A stretch of 64,000 nucleotides of DNA from Actinomycetota bacterium (GTDB lineage: Bacteria > Actinomycetota > Aquicultoria > Aquicultorales > Aquicultoraceae): contig JAGXSZ010000022.1 in NCBI GenBank assembly GCA_018333515.1, positions 101,208 to 165,207 of the forward strand, read 5' to 3'. Positions 16,299-26,170 of the stretch are shown piece after piece. The translations under genes and the position numbers were made by a program. The notes below the pieces were generated by a model, which saw only the letters and a list, made by a program, of their open reading frames with translations, did no database searches and had not been told where the DNA came from. Each line of letters opens with the position of its first letter. The stretch's first letter is position 1.

Positions 16299-18928
16299 TA
16301 TTTCGACAACATTCCCTCTATCTCCTTAAGGCCTTCCGCGAGCGCCTTCTCGATACCCTCCGGGTCTTTCCCGCCGGCCTGGGCGAGGTCCGGCCTTCCG
16401 CCGCCCCCTCCGCCTACCAGCGGCGCAATCTTCTTTATCAGATTGCCGGCGCTAAAGCCGCCTTTGACCTTGTCGGGCGTCGCAGCCGCGAGCAGCAGCG
16501 CCTTACCATCAACGGCGCTAGCGAGAAGCAGCACCGACGAACCGGCCTTTTCGCGCACCAGGTCGGCGTAGACGCGAAGGCTGTCCATATCCGATGCCTC
16601 GACCCTTTCGACGATTACCCTCGTAGCCTCGATTAGTCTGGCCCGCGAGATAATCTCAGTTATCCGCTCTCCCGCCGAGCGCATCTTAGCCGACTCCAAC
16701 TGCTGGGCTTGCTCTCTAATCGTCTTGACAAGCATGCCGACCTTCTCCGCTACGTTGCCGGGGTCGGTCTTGAGGATGCTCGCGACCTCATAGAGTTCGT
16801 TCTCCTCATTGTGAAGGTAACGTAGGGCGGCGCCGTTGGTTACCGCCTCGATACGGCGCGTGTTGGCGCCGACGCTTCCCTCGCTCGTTATCTTAAATAA
16901 ACCTATCTCGCTCGTGTTGCCGACATGGGTTCCGCCGCAAAGTTCCCGGCTGAAATTACCGACCTCCAGCAAGCGGACAAAATCGCCGTATTCCTTGTCG
17001 AAGAGCGCCGTTGCGCCGCTCTCGCGCGCGAAGTCGTACGATGTGACAAACGCCCGCACCGGGTGGTTCTCAAAAATCTTGGCGTTCACCAGTTCTTCTA
17101 CTTTGCGAAGCTGCTCCCTGGTGATCGCGGAGAAATGCGTCAGGTCGAAGCGGAGCCGTTCCGGCTCGACGAGTGAGCCCGCTTGCTTGACATGCTCCCC
17201 CAGCACCAGGCGAAGAGCCCACTGGAGCAAGTGCGTCGCGGTATGGTTTCTCTTTATCGATAGGCGCCGTTCGAGTCCGACCTCGAGCCGGACCGCCTCG
17301 TCTATGCTTATCTTTCCCCTGGTCACTTTCCCGACGTGGACAACGACGCCCTCTACGGGTTCCCGCGCATCGGTGATGGTCACTTCGCCCGTACCGGTGT
17401 CTATAAACCCTTCGTCGCCGACCTGGCCGCCCTTCTCGGCATAGAACGGCGTTCGGTCAAGGACTATCTCTACTTCGTCGCCTTCGGACGCCTCGGTGAC
17501 GACCACATTGCGCTTGATTATCGCTTTAATCACAGCCCGCGCCTCGTCGACCTCGTACCCGAGAAACTCGGTCTTGCCGAATTCCTCTTTGACCTCTTCG
17601 TAGACTTCGCGGTCGACCGCCTCTTTTTCTCCCGCCCAGGACGCCCTGGCACGCTCCCGCTGCTCTTTCATCAACCGGACAAAGGTCTCCTTGTCGACCG
17701 ATATGTTATGCTCTTCCGCTATCTCTACCGTCAACTCGAGCGGGAAACCGAAAGTGTCGTAAAGCCTGAAAACAAAATCTCCGCTAAGCGCCGCGTTTGA
17801 GCGTTGCGCCGGCTCGATCGCTTGTTCGAGCATGTTTAGCCCCTGCTTCAGCGTCTCCATAAACCGCACTTCTTCATGGCCGGCGATGCGGCGTATGAAA
17901 GCGGCGTTATCCGACAGCTCGGGGTAGGCGTTCTTCATCGTCTCCACCACCGTATCGACTACCCGCTCGATAAAGGGAGCCTCTAATCCGAGCAAGCGCG
18001 CATGCAAGATTGCCCTTCTAAGAAGCCTTCGCAAGACATAACCGCGCCCCTCGTTCGAGGGCAACACCCCGTCGTTTACCATAAAGGTCAACGCCCTGCC
18101 ATGGTCGACGATTACCTTGAGAGAGATGTCCGTTTGCGGGGATGCCCCGTAAGCGACACCGGTCAGCTTGACGACCTTGTCGACAATCGCCTTGAGCAGA
18201 TCGGTCTCGAAATTGGTCTTCGTATTTTGGAGGACTCGCGCGATGCGTTCGAGCCCGGCTCCGGTATCGATATTCTTCTTCGGAAGCGGATGGAGGTTCC
18301 CCTCGCCATCCCGGTTATACTCCATGAAGACAAGATTCCATATCTCCAGGTAACGGTCGCAGTCACAACCGACACTGCAGCACCCGTCCGCGCACCCGCA
18401 ATCCGGGCCGAGGTCATACATAATCTCCGAGCAAGGCCCGCACGGGCCGGTCGCCCCGGCCGACCAGAAATTGTCCTCATCGCCCATCCTGAAAATGCGC
18501 TCCTCGGCGAGGCCCATTTCGTCGCGCCATATCATGAAAGCCTCGTCGTCGTCCTGGTAGACTGTGACGTACAAGTTCTCCACCGGCAGCTTCAATTGCT
18601 CGGTGACAAATTCCCATCCCCACCTTATGGCTTCCTTCTTGAAGTAGTCCCCGAACGAGAAGTTGCCGAGCATCTCAAAGAAGGTCAGGTGGCGCGCCGT
18701 TTTACCGACGTTTTCGATATCGGTCGTGCGCAGGCATTTCTGGACCGTCGCGGCCCGGGTATAGTCGACCTTCTTCTCGTCGAGAAAGACCGGTTTGAAC
18801 TGGACCATCCCCGCCGCCGTAAGCAGCAGGGTGGGGTCATCGGGGACCAACGACGAACTCGGCAAGACCTTGTGTCCCTTACTCTCGAAAAAGGCTAAAA
18901 ACTTCTTTCTTATTTCGTCCGACTTCAT
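16298..18928 (-). CDS. alaS: alanyl-tRNA synthetase
   Basis: Charges tRNA-Ala. The 876-residue length is standard. The class II catalytic core is at the N-terminus, and the editing domain holds HTATHLLQWAL and the second zinc ligand set in CGGTHV. The DHHA1/C-Ala region ends with a glycine-rich GGGGGGRPDLAQAGG. A cysteine-rich insertion CGCADGCCSVGCDC near residue 175 lies within the aminoacylation domain, as in several anaerobe AlaRS. No T-box leader is visible in the 89 bp upstream. Confidence 0.97.
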   Translation of the reverse strand: MKSDEIRKKFLAFFESKGHKVLPSSSLVPDDPTLLLTAAGMVQFKPVFLDEKKVDYTRAATVQKCLRTTDIENVGKTARHLTFFEMLGNFSFGDYFKKEAIRWGWEFVTEQLKLPVENLYVTVYQDDDEAFMIWRDEMGLAEERIFRMGDEDNFWSAGATGPCGPCSEIMYDLGPDCGCADGCCSVGCDCDRYLEIWNLVFMEYNRDGEGNLHPLPKKNIDTGAGLERIARVLQNTKTNFETDLLKAIVDKVVKLTGVAYGASPQTDISLKVIVDHGRALTFMVNDGVLPSNEGRGYVLRRLLRRAILHARLLGLEAPFIERVVDTVVETMKNAYPELSDNAAFIRRIAGHEEVRFMETLKQGLNMLEQAIEPAQRSNAALSGDFVFRLYDTFGFPLELTVEIAEEHNISVDKETFVRLMKEQRERARASWAGEKEAVDREVYEEVKEEFGKTEFLGYEVDEARAVIKAIIKRNVVVTEASEGDEVEIVLDRTPFYAEKGGQVGDEGFIDTGTGEVTITDAREPVEGVVVHVGKVTRGKISIDEAVRLEVGLERRLSIKRNHTATHLLQWALRLVLGEHVKQAGSLVEPERLRFDLTHFSAITREQLRKVEELVNAKIFENHPVRAFVTSYDFARESGATALFDKEYGDFVRLLEVGNFSRELCGGTHVGNTSEIGLFKITSEGSVGANTRRIEAVTNGAALRYLHNEENELYEVASILKTDPGNVAEKVGMLVKTIREQAQQLESAKMRSAGERITEIISRARLIEATRVIVERVEASDMDSLRVYADLVREKAGSSVLLLASAVDGKALLLAAATPDKVKGGFSAGNLIKKIAPLVGGGGGGRPDLAQAGGKDPEGIEKALAEGLKEIEGMLSK

Positions 18929-19017
18929 AATTTATGTCACCCTTCAAAGGCAATGTAACGATTGCGGGATTTTTTCTCCATATCATTATAGGCTATTTAG
19001 CGCCGCTTTTGCCAAAC

Positions 19018-20118
19018 TTATGTCTTAGAATCCACCGGACACGCGGCCGACTCCTCGGCGCCCGGTGCGCTGTCGCGTTCCCGGAAGTGGAGGTAGAGCG
19101 CTTTGCCGACTGCGGCAATCGGTATGGCAATCAGCATCCCGATGAACCCGAAGAGCGTGCCTCCGGCCAAAATCGCGAAAATTACGACCACCGGATGAAG
19201 ATTTACCTGCCGGCTCATTATCCTGGGGGATATGACGGTGCTGTCGAACTGCTGGATCGCGATGAGGACGAGAACCGTGATAAGCGCCAGTTGCCAGGAG
19301 GTTCCCAGAGCGATGAGCACCGCCGGGGCACCCCCTATGATCGGACCCAAATACGGGAGAATATTGAAGAAACCGATGATGAACCCGAGAAGTATCGCGT
19401 AATCGACGCCGATTACCCACAAACCGACACCGGACAAGAGACCGACGATAAGCGCGACCATCGCCTGCCCTTTGAGAAAACCGCCGACGATACAATCGAT
19501 TTTCCTTATTATCTCCATCCCCTCGGCGCGGTGTCTTTCGGGGATCATCTCGTTTATCGTCGTACGCAAGACGCTGAAGTCTTTGAGAACATAGAATGCG
19601 ATTATCGGGGCGAGGATAAGGTTGAGCACGCCTCCGAACAGGCTGACTGTAAAAGTCGGCACATATAGCGCCGCACGCCGCGCGAACGATGTTATCGAAT
19701 CCTGCACGCCGATGATGAAACGAGTCACCCCCGAGCCCTTAAAGTAGTGATGGCTCGCTATAAAATCGTTTATATAGAGGCCGACGTTGGCTATATATTC
19801 GGGGATTTTCGAGATAAGGCTATTGCTCTCCCTGTAGAGAATGGGTCCGACATACATGCTCGAAAGCGTGAGCGCGACGAGGATTCCAAGATATGTGAGA
19901 AGAAGAGCGATGATTCGGGGCATACCCTTGTCGTCGAGGTAGTTGACGACCGGGCGCAATATATAGACGATTGCCATGGCGTACAAAAACGGCATTATTA
20001 CCGCACGCAGACTGCTCAATACGTAGAGCGCGACCCCTATCGTGATTATCACGCCGACACATGCCCACGCGACTATTCCCACGCTCTTAACACGTTCAAG
20101 CCCGTTTTCGGTTTTCAA
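19018..20118 (-). CDS. AI-2E family transporter (PerM-like permease)
   Basis: A 366-residue polytopic membrane protein of the AI-2E/PerM family. An N-terminal helix pair (VGVIITIGVALYVL, RAVIMPFLYAMAIVYIL) is followed by a loop region, then helices including LILAPIIAFYVLKDF and the conserved GFFNILPYLGPIIGGAPA segment. The family exports diverse small molecules or ions, and the substrate here is unknown. It directly abuts the sigma factor stop, so all three genes back to the anti-sigma may be one transcript. Confidence 0.88.
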   Translation of the reverse strand: MKTENGLERVKSVGIVAWACVGVIITIGVALYVLSSLRAVIMPFLYAMAIVYILRPVVNYLDDKGMPRIIALLLTYLGILVALTLSSMYVGPILYRESNSLISKIPEYIANVGLYINDFIASHHYFKGSGVTRFIIGVQDSITSFARRAALYVPTFTVSLFGGVLNLILAPIIAFYVLKDFSVLRTTINEMIPERHRAEGMEIIRKIDCIVGGFLKGQAMVALIVGLLSGVGLWVIGVDYAILLGFIIGFFNILPYLGPIIGGAPAVLIALGTSWQLALITVLVLIAIQQFDSTVISPRIMSRQVNLHPVVVIFAILAGGTLFGFIGMLIAIPIAAVGKALYLHFRERDSAPGAEESAACPVDSKT

Positions 20119-20919
20119 CTACGCCTCCCGGTCACGCAGCATTTTCTCCCTTAAGACCTCAAGCGTGCGCCTGAGAAGTCTAGAAACGTGCATCTGTGAT
20201 ATACCGAGCTGTTGCGCTATCTCCGTCTGGGTCAAACCGCGAAAGAAACGCAGGTAGAGTATTCTTTGCTCTTGCCTGCTCAATTCCTTGAGCGCGTCAG
20301 CCAGGCACGTTCTATCCTCGATGCCGATGAGTTCTTTATCGTCTTCACCAATATACTCTAAAAGCGAAAAACTATCATCGGTATCAGAAGACAAATCCCG
20401 GTCGAGAGAGACAAAACTATAGACCTCGCTCGTTTCCATCGCTTCGATTACTTGCTCGGAGGTGACGTTGAGGTGCGCCGCGATTTCGGCTACCGTCGGC
20501 GACCTCCTTAAATCTTGGGTCAGCGCGTTTACGGCATGTGTGACCAGAAGATTTAGTTCTTGAAGGCGCCGGGGTACCTTGACCGCCCATCCCTTATCTC
20601 TAAAGTAGCGCTTGATCTCCCCTACGATGGTCGGTGTAGCATACGTCGTAAACTCGACCGCCCGTTCCACATCGAACCTGTCGATCGCCTTTATCAGGCC
20701 GATAGTACCGACCTGTATCAAATCCTCTACCGGCTCACCCCGGTTTTTGAAACGCCTCGCCAAATACTCGACGAGATTTATATACATCGACACGAGTTCA
20801 TCCCTGACCTCGGGTGATTTGCTCTTTCCATACTCAATGAACAGCTCTAACGTATGGGTTTTATCCCAGGCTAAAGCTTTATTGTTTTTACGTGTTCTTC
20901 TCTCCTGCGGGCTGGCCAA
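20119..20919 (-). CDS. SigB/SigF-type RNA polymerase sigma factor
   Basis: Alternative sigma-70 family factor. Region 2 includes YINLVEYLARRFKNRGEPVEDLIQVGTIGLIKAIDRFD and TYATPTIVGEIKRYFRDKGW; region 3 is LNLLVTHAVNALTQ; region 4 is LSRQEQRILYLRFFRGLTQTEIAQQLGISQMHVSRLLRR. The TTG at 20919 is favoured: it follows GAGGAGG by 10 nt and gives the usual 266 residues, while the open frame runs to a GTG at 21009. It follows an RsbW-type gene, the classic partner-switching arrangement, and probably drives a stress regulon. Confidence 0.92.
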   Translation of the reverse strand: MASPQERRTRKNNKALAWDKTHTLELFIEYGKSKSPEVRDELVSMYINLVEYLARRFKNRGEPVEDLIQVGTIGLIKAIDRFDVERAVEFTTYATPTIVGEIKRYFRDKGWAVKVPRRLQELNLLVTHAVNALTQDLRRSPTVAEIAAHLNVTSEQVIEAMETSEVYSFVSLDRDLSSDTDDSFSLLEYIGEDDKELIGIEDRTCLADALKELSRQEQRILYLRFFRGLTQTEIAQQLGISQMHVSRLLRRTLEVLREKMLRDREA

Positions 20920-21016
20920 AACTACCGCGCCTCCTCGATAAAATAGACGTATGCGCCGCCTAAGCCGAGCTTTAGCCATCCACGCGAGACCTCTTGGATC
21001 GCTTCGCACCCTTAGC

Positions 21017-21394
21017 CTAAACTACGTACTTAACCATAAGTAAATTTCTCGATCTCTCGTCCACACGCGTCCATTCGACTTTGTCCATGACCGAGTTAAG
21101 AATCGAAAACCCGAATTTCTGTAAGAGTTCATCCCCGAGGGCCTCGGCGCTGCCCAGGCCGGGTACGAGTATCTCCAAACGGTCCGGGTGAATATTGAAT
21201 GCGACGTTGAAGACCTCTTGCACAGGGTCGTCCAACGCGATAACGTACGCTTCGTCGATGGCCATCTTAAGGTCCTCCAGCGAATCGACCGTGAAATTCA
21301 TGCGGCTTGCGATTCCGGCTACGGCTAACCGTATGAGTCGCGCGTATTCCCTGCGCGCCGGGACATTCATCTCTACCCTGTCGATAATCGTCAT
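21017..21394 (-). CDS. RsbW-type anti-sigma factor / HATPase domain protein
   Basis: A 125-residue GHKL-ATPase-like protein immediately upstream of a SigB-type sigma gene, so most likely its anti-sigma factor and kinase. The helix DLKMAIDEAYVIAL occupies the N-box position, where kinases of this family normally have an asparagine (SEACTNAIEH-like); that Asn is not evident, so ATP binding may be altered. The C-terminal GFSILNSVMDKVEW and LLMVKYV fit the family fold. No RsbV-type antagonist gene is nearby. Confidence 0.8.
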   Translation of the reverse strand: MTIIDRVEMNVPARREYARLIRLAVAGIASRMNFTVDSLEDLKMAIDEAYVIALDDPVQEVFNVAFNIHPDRLEILVPGLGSAEALGDELLQKFGFSILNSVMDKVEWTRVDERSRNLLMVKYVV

Positions 21395-22173
21395 CTTCGC
21401 TTATCACCTCAAATAATAGAATGCGCCCCGATTTTGAGCGACATTCGCCTTTCATCAAAACCCAGACCGCACTCTAACCTTGGCATGCGGCATTCATGCG
21501 TATTCGTTAAGTCATCGCGAACGGCTTAGGTCTGATTGGCTTGCTGACGAGCCGGGCTCGTACGGGTGGTTTAGCGCCCTCTAAAAGGATGAGCGCTTTT
21601 AGGCTTACATCAATACTTATATCCACAGCGCCGATAATCTAACACTTTTCCCGGATTTATATGCCCCAGGGATTTAAATTGATCGTAGCTTAAGCCCTTT
21701 ATAGCTGATAGCGGTCACGCATATTCGATTATCAGGGCTAAAGCCCTGAGCTGCTACGAGCGCGGGGCTACGCGAAATAAATCATGCGTTTCAAAATCCC
21801 TGTGCCCGATTGCCGATATGACATTAACGGGCGGCACCAAGCTAACGCACGACGCATGTACCACCTTCGAATGAAATTCTATCATATGCAGGCTTTTCAT
21901 TCCACAAAACTTATGGCATAAAAACAGAACCGACCCTGTGGACTTTTTAGTCCGCAGCGCCGGTCATTACCCATGTGCCGTAGTCGACAACGTCAACTCA
22001 ACGACCTCGAAGGCCAACTGTAACGGCACGGCCCGAATTCGCAAAGCCGGAAGTCTACCGGGCAGATGATACATTTTTCCCGGTTTGTCACAAGCGTCGA
22101 CTGTCTAGACGAAGCGTTTCGCCGCACTATGACAGTTTCATGGTACTGGCTACTGTTTGATACGTGCACGTTG
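21395..22173. other. long intergenic region
   Basis: About 780 bp without a convincing gene. The recognisable element is the minus-strand terminator at 21918-21966. The segment 21700-21790 has short self-complementary runs (CAGGGCTAAAGCCCTG). At 22057-22075 a plus-strand GCAAAGCCGG followed by an ACCGGG/CCCGGT hairpin gives some local structure of unknown meaning. Promoters for the anti-sigma/sigma genes should lie near 21,400-21,500. Confidence 0.5.
21918..21966 (-). terminator. intrinsic terminator downstream of the TPR/thioredoxin-like gene
   Basis: Minus strand: ACCGGCGCTGCGGACT pairs imperfectly with AGTCCACAGGGTCGGT around an AAAA loop, followed by TCTGTTTTT. It lies about 210 bp beyond the stop at 22174, so the transcript would have a long 3' tail. 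Confidence 0.8.
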
Positions 22174-24141
22174 TTATTGCCTGGGAATAGCATTTTTAAT
22201 CCACTGCTCCAATACTTTAGTATCGATGTAACCGTCGTGCTCGTGAAGCCTCTGCCCGGACGCGCTCATCATAAACAGCGCCGGTGTGACCTGGAACTTA
22301 TAGGTCGCCAAGAGCCGAGTGATGTCGGCTTCGCCGCTATCTATGTCGACGGCGATAAACTCGATATCGCTCGCGTACCGGTCTTTTATGGCATTTATGT
22401 CATCGGCGATCTCCCGCGAAACAGCGCAGTCGTCGCTGAAGAACATCAATAATATCGGCCTGCCCTGGTCGGCAAGCGCCGTGTCCAATCGTTGAACGCT
22501 CGATGAACTCGCCAAGCCCCGTAGAATATCCTCTGGAGTCTCTGGTATCTTGCCCTCGCTGATATGCCTAAACAAAGCCTTGGCGACCTCTTCGTATCGT
22601 CCATCGACATCCGCGTACGCGGCCTTCTTAATAAGACGCGCGCCCTTAACGGGATTCGCTCGCGCATAGTACATAAGACCGCGCATAAAATCGGATTCTG
22701 TGAGTGCCGGCTTGATCTCAATCGCTCTTTCGAATGAATCCGCGGCGCTTGCCTCGTTGCCAAGCTCCAAGTACGCGCAGCCGAGCGAAATCCGGGCATC
22801 GGCCGAGAGCGGGTTCAACCTTGTCGCTTTGAGAGCGTGTCTAAGGGCCTCCCAGAACATCGGGTTGAGAGAGTCGAGTTCTTCCCGGTAGTCCTCTGAT
22901 AATAAGGCGACGGCATCCTGATAGGTCGCTTCGCTTAAGACCGTCGGCCGCTCGAAGGCTACCTCGTCGGTCCAGTCGACATCGGGTCTTGCGACAAATG
23001 TAGCCGTGGATTCGACCTCCGAGACGGCCCTGCGCACTATATCGCTCTTCAGCGCGTTCGCTTCCCTCAAGCGTAAGTCGCTCTTGACCCGGTAGGCGTC
23101 GGAGGAATTGGTGTTGTAGCTCAACACTTTTTCGATATATAGCGCGGCCTCGCGCGCATCGCGCGCGCCAAGGTACGCTATCGCCATAAGCTCTAAAACA
23201 CGGACGTTGTTCGGCTCGTTCCGCTCGAGCCGTGTCAACGTTGTAAGCGCCTTGCCATAAGCGCGGTGCTCGACGTTGCGCTCGGCGTCGGCGAGGTCTC
23301 GCGCGAAGTCACTGAACCGCGCAAATTCTTCCTCGGTAAAGACCTGATCCGCGGGGGGCGCCGTAATCTGATGGTTCTGATTGAAGCCCGTGTAGTCCAT
23401 TGTAAAGACGCAGGATACGTTTTGCGCCTTGGTTATCGTCAGCTTGACCTCGGTCTTGACCGGAAGCGAAGTAGCCGGGTCTATCCAGACCAGTGATTCG
23501 ACTGCGGCGTCTTCGAGTCCGTATTCGGAATCGTTCAAGGTTTTAGACGCGAGCGCCGCGAGCCATTCTTTGCGTTTAAGCCCCAGGCGCACCTGGGTCA
23601 GCTTTCGCTCGTCGACGGTGACCCTCGTCAGCTCCTTGGCGTCTTTGTAATCCTCAAGATAGTCGGTGGCCTTTAAGAGCGCGTTGGCGTAGCGCCACCC
23701 CGGAAACTCGGTAGCCGCTTCGATGACCTCGTTTTGCGGATACTTTATCCACTTCTCACCCGAATTCGCGTCTTTTAAATAGACCGTATCGCCGATTTGC
23801 GTTTTGAGCACCGTTCTCTGCCGCTCGGGTGTTTTTACCGTGACGTCGAAGAAGGCCCGGTCGTCCGGCCCTAACGTGTCGTTCGATTTGGCGTCGATAA
23901 AACCGGCGACATCTTCGGGCTTGCCGGACCACTTAGCCGAGCCGGATTCGTCTAAAACGCGAATACCGTCGGCGTAAACGACGAGCGAGAAATTCGCCTC
24001 GCCGCTCCGTACGGCTCCCACGGCTTCGCCGATTTCGGCCAGCACTCGAGCCGGACGTTGTATAAACATAAATTGGTAGACTAAGAATGTTGCTACGGTG
24101 ACGACTAGAGCGATTGCGGTGATGGAAAGAATCTTTTTCAC
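22174..24141 (-). CDS. exported TPR protein with C-terminal thioredoxin-like domain
   Basis: A 655-residue protein with an N-terminal signal anchor (KILSITAIALVVTVATFLVYQF). The first half (to about 290) resembles lipoprotein-sorting beta-sheet domains. TPR-like helices follow (NNVRVLELMAIAYLGARD, SADARISLGCAYLELGNEASAADSFERAIEI). The last 120 residues are a thioredoxin fold: PILLMFFSDDCAVSREI, then FIAVDID and a cis-Pro loop VTPALFMM. The active site is CAVS rather than CxxC, so it probably lacks dithiol oxidoreductase activity but may form mixed disulfides. Role unknown; likely surface-exposed. Confidence 0.75.
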   Translation of the reverse strand: MKKILSITAIALVVTVATFLVYQFMFIQRPARVLAEIGEAVGAVRSGEANFSLVVYADGIRVLDESGSAKWSGKPEDVAGFIDAKSNDTLGPDDRAFFDVTVKTPERQRTVLKTQIGDTVYLKDANSGEKWIKYPQNEVIEAATEFPGWRYANALLKATDYLEDYKDAKELTRVTVDERKLTQVRLGLKRKEWLAALASKTLNDSEYGLEDAAVESLVWIDPATSLPVKTEVKLTITKAQNVSCVFTMDYTGFNQNHQITAPPADQVFTEEEFARFSDFARDLADAERNVEHRAYGKALTTLTRLERNEPNNVRVLELMAIAYLGARDAREAALYIEKVLSYNTNSSDAYRVKSDLRLREANALKSDIVRRAVSEVESTATFVARPDVDWTDEVAFERPTVLSEATYQDAVALLSEDYREELDSLNPMFWEALRHALKATRLNPLSADARISLGCAYLELGNEASAADSFERAIEIKPALTESDFMRGLMYYARANPVKGARLIKKAAYADVDGRYEEVAKALFRHISEGKIPETPEDILRGLASSSSVQRLDTALADQGRPILLMFFSDDCAVSREIADDINAIKDRYASDIEFIAVDIDSGEADITRLLATYKFQVTPALFMMSASGQRLHEHDGYIDTKVLEQWIKNAIPRQ

Positions 24142-24465
24142 CGATATCTCCTTGTAATTTTGTCGGCTTTCGTTCGTGACTTCCTTTTATATCGGCGAGC
24201 ATGTGGGATACTTTAGCGCTTAGCGGGGTTTATTCGCGCAGGTAATGGCTGGTAATATATGGTATACGCCCAGTTCCGAGAGTAATTCGAGCGCTTTGGA
24301 CTTGTGGGCATTAGCGGCTACCAAACAAGGGCGCATACAACCGGTGCCGGCTGTATGCGCCCTCTACGTTTCACCTATTACGCCGCCGGCCCGTTTTGCG
24401 GGTCGGCCCGACCATGATGGTCATTCAGTTACGGCTCTCATCAAAACGCTTTTCGATAGAGTGCG

Positions 24466-25977
24466 TTAGCCGGCAGTCGCTTTCGCCCTCTCTTCGAGCG
24501 ACATCGCGGCTAACTCTTCCACCTCTTTGGCATCCAAGCCTAATCCTTCGGCCACACGGCTGCCGTATTCCGGGTCGGCCTTGTAGAAGACGGCGCTCTG
24601 GCGCAACTGGATACGTTTTTCCGCATTGACCAGGTGCGTCGTGATATTGCCGACCAGGTTCGTCCGGTCTTCGTCGGTCATAACGCGCCTGTAAAGCTCT
24701 CCGGCCTGGAAGAAATCGTCGTTGGGATGCGTATATGGGTGACGGTCGGCGGTCCCCTCGACCTCGAACGGCGGCTCGGCCGCGCTCGGCTGCGGTTCCG
24801 GCCCGCCGAAGCTGTTGGGGTAGTAATTCGGCGCCCCGCCGCCGTTATCGCTGAAGTTCATAGCCCCGTCCCGCTGGTAATAGTTGACCTTCGTCGCTTT
24901 GGGGCTGTTTATCGGCAACAGATGATAGTTCGGCCCGAGTCGATGAAGGTGCGTATCATGATACGCGAACAACCTTCCCTGGAGCATCTTATCGGGAGAT
25001 GCCGCGATCCCCGGAACGAAGTTGGCTGGTGAAAAAGCCGACTGCTCCACTTCGGCGAAGTAGTTTCGCGGGTTTTTGTCGAGCACCATGCGCCCTATCG
25101 TTATCGGAGGAAAGTCCGCGTGAAACCAGACCTTCGTCACATCGAACGGGTCGAAGCGGTACTCCTTCGCCTGCTCCGGCGTCATAATCTGCATCTCCAG
25201 CCTCCAAGACGGAAAGTCACCGCGCGCAATCGCATCGAAGAGGTCGCGGGTCGCGTGGTCGGGGTCTTCACCCTTCATTCTGGTGGCGTCGTCGCGGGCG
25301 AAGTTCTTGATGTGTTGCTCGGTCTTGAAGTGGTACTTCACCCAATAGTGCTCCCCCTTTTCGTTGTACCACTTATAGGTGTGGCTGCTGTAGCCGTTCA
25401 TATTTCGATATGTCCGCGGAGTTCCCCGGTCGGAAAAGAGAATCGTTACTTGGTGTATCGACTCGGGCGTAAGCGACAGAAAATCCCAAAACATGTCGGC
25501 GTCTTTTAGGTTTGTTTCAGGATTGCGTTTTTGCGTGTGTATGAAGTCGGGAAACTTCAGCGGGTCGCGGATGAAGAATACCGGTGTGTTGTTGCCGGTC
25601 ATGTCGTAGTTGCCCTCTTCGGTATAGAACTTGAGCGCGAAGCCGCGCGGGTCGCGTTCGGCGTCGGCCGAACCCTTCTCCCCGCCGACTGTGGAGAAAC
25701 GGATGAAGACATCGGTCTTCTTGCCGACCTCGGAGAGAAATTTCGCCTTAGTATACTTGGTGACGTCCGCGGTCACCTCGAAATATCCGTGCGCGCCCGC
25801 CCCTTTGGCGTGGACGACTCGCTCGGGGATGCGCTCCCGGTTGAAGTGCCCCAGTTTTTCGAGCAGGTGGACATCGTGCATAAGCACCGGTCCCGGGCTC
25901 CCCGCGGTTCTGCTGTTCTGGTCATCGTCGACAGGCGCGCCAAATCCGGTAGTGTAGACATCTTTGTTTTCCGACAT
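24466..25977 (-). CDS. heme catalase (monofunctional)
   Basis: Decomposes hydrogen peroxide. The catalytic His lies in [10 protein letters not shown], the distal Asn in [15 protein letters not shown], and the proximal heme-ligand Tyr in [18 protein letters not shown]. Length 503 residues, a small-subunit catalase. The ATG at 25977 is chosen because GGAGG lies 7 nt upstream and the frame upstream reads poorly. It is monocistronic. A catalase in a genome otherwise rich in oxygen-sensitive enzymes suggests exposure to oxidants; the SigB-type factor is a plausible regulator, though no clear promoter match was found. Confidence 0.96.
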   Translation of the reverse strand: MSENKDVYTTGFGAPVDDDQNSRTAGSPGPVLMHDVHLLEKLGHFNRERIPERVVHAKGAGAHGYFEVTADVTKYTKAKFLSEVGKKTDVFIRFSTVGGEKGSADAERDPRGFALKFYTEEGNYDMTGNNTPVFFIRDPLKFPDFIHTQKRNPETNLKDADMFWDFLSLTPESIHQVTILFSDRGTPRTYRNMNGYSSHTYKWYNEKGEHYWVKYHFKTEQHIKNFARDDATRMKGEDPDHATRDLFDAIARGDFPSWRLEMQIMTPEQAKEYRFDPFDVTKVWFHADFPPITIGRMVLDKNPRNYFAEVEQSAFSPANFVPGIAASPDKMLQGRLFAYHDTHLHRLGPNYHLLPINSPKATKVNYYQRDGAMNFSDNGGGAPNYYPNSFGGPEPQPSAAEPPFEVEGTADRHPYTHPNDDFFQAGELYRRVMTDEDRTNLVGNITTHLVNAEKRIQLRQSAVFYKADPEYGSRVAEGLGLDAKEVEELAAMSLEERAKATAG

Positions 25978-26170
25978 ACAAAACCTCCAGTTCATGCCTA
26001 TGGTTATTTCAAACGAAATCAAACGGCTCCATTAGCGCTACGATTTCTCAATCGCATCCCGAGTGGACTCAACGGAGCTTGGTTTTTGTGGGTAAAGTTA
26101 GAGACAAAACCTCTATCTATATATCCATGAGCAAGCGTGCTTAAACCACAAAAGCTTTGGCTGGGATGTG

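Noticed and set aside
18929..19017. T-box leader upstream of alaS (also checked before hisS and aspS)
   Set aside because: Leaders are too short and lack the T-box sequence TGGNACCGCG.
22020..22110. c-di-GMP-I (GEMM) riboswitch-like motif GCAAAGCCGG on the plus strand
   Set aside because: The companion GGCAAACC element and second arm are not found, and no plus-strand gene follows.
21993..22193. Minus-strand 66-codon frame with several Cys
   Set aside because: No ribosome binding site, composition like non-coding DNA, overlaps the end of the TPR gene and its trailer.
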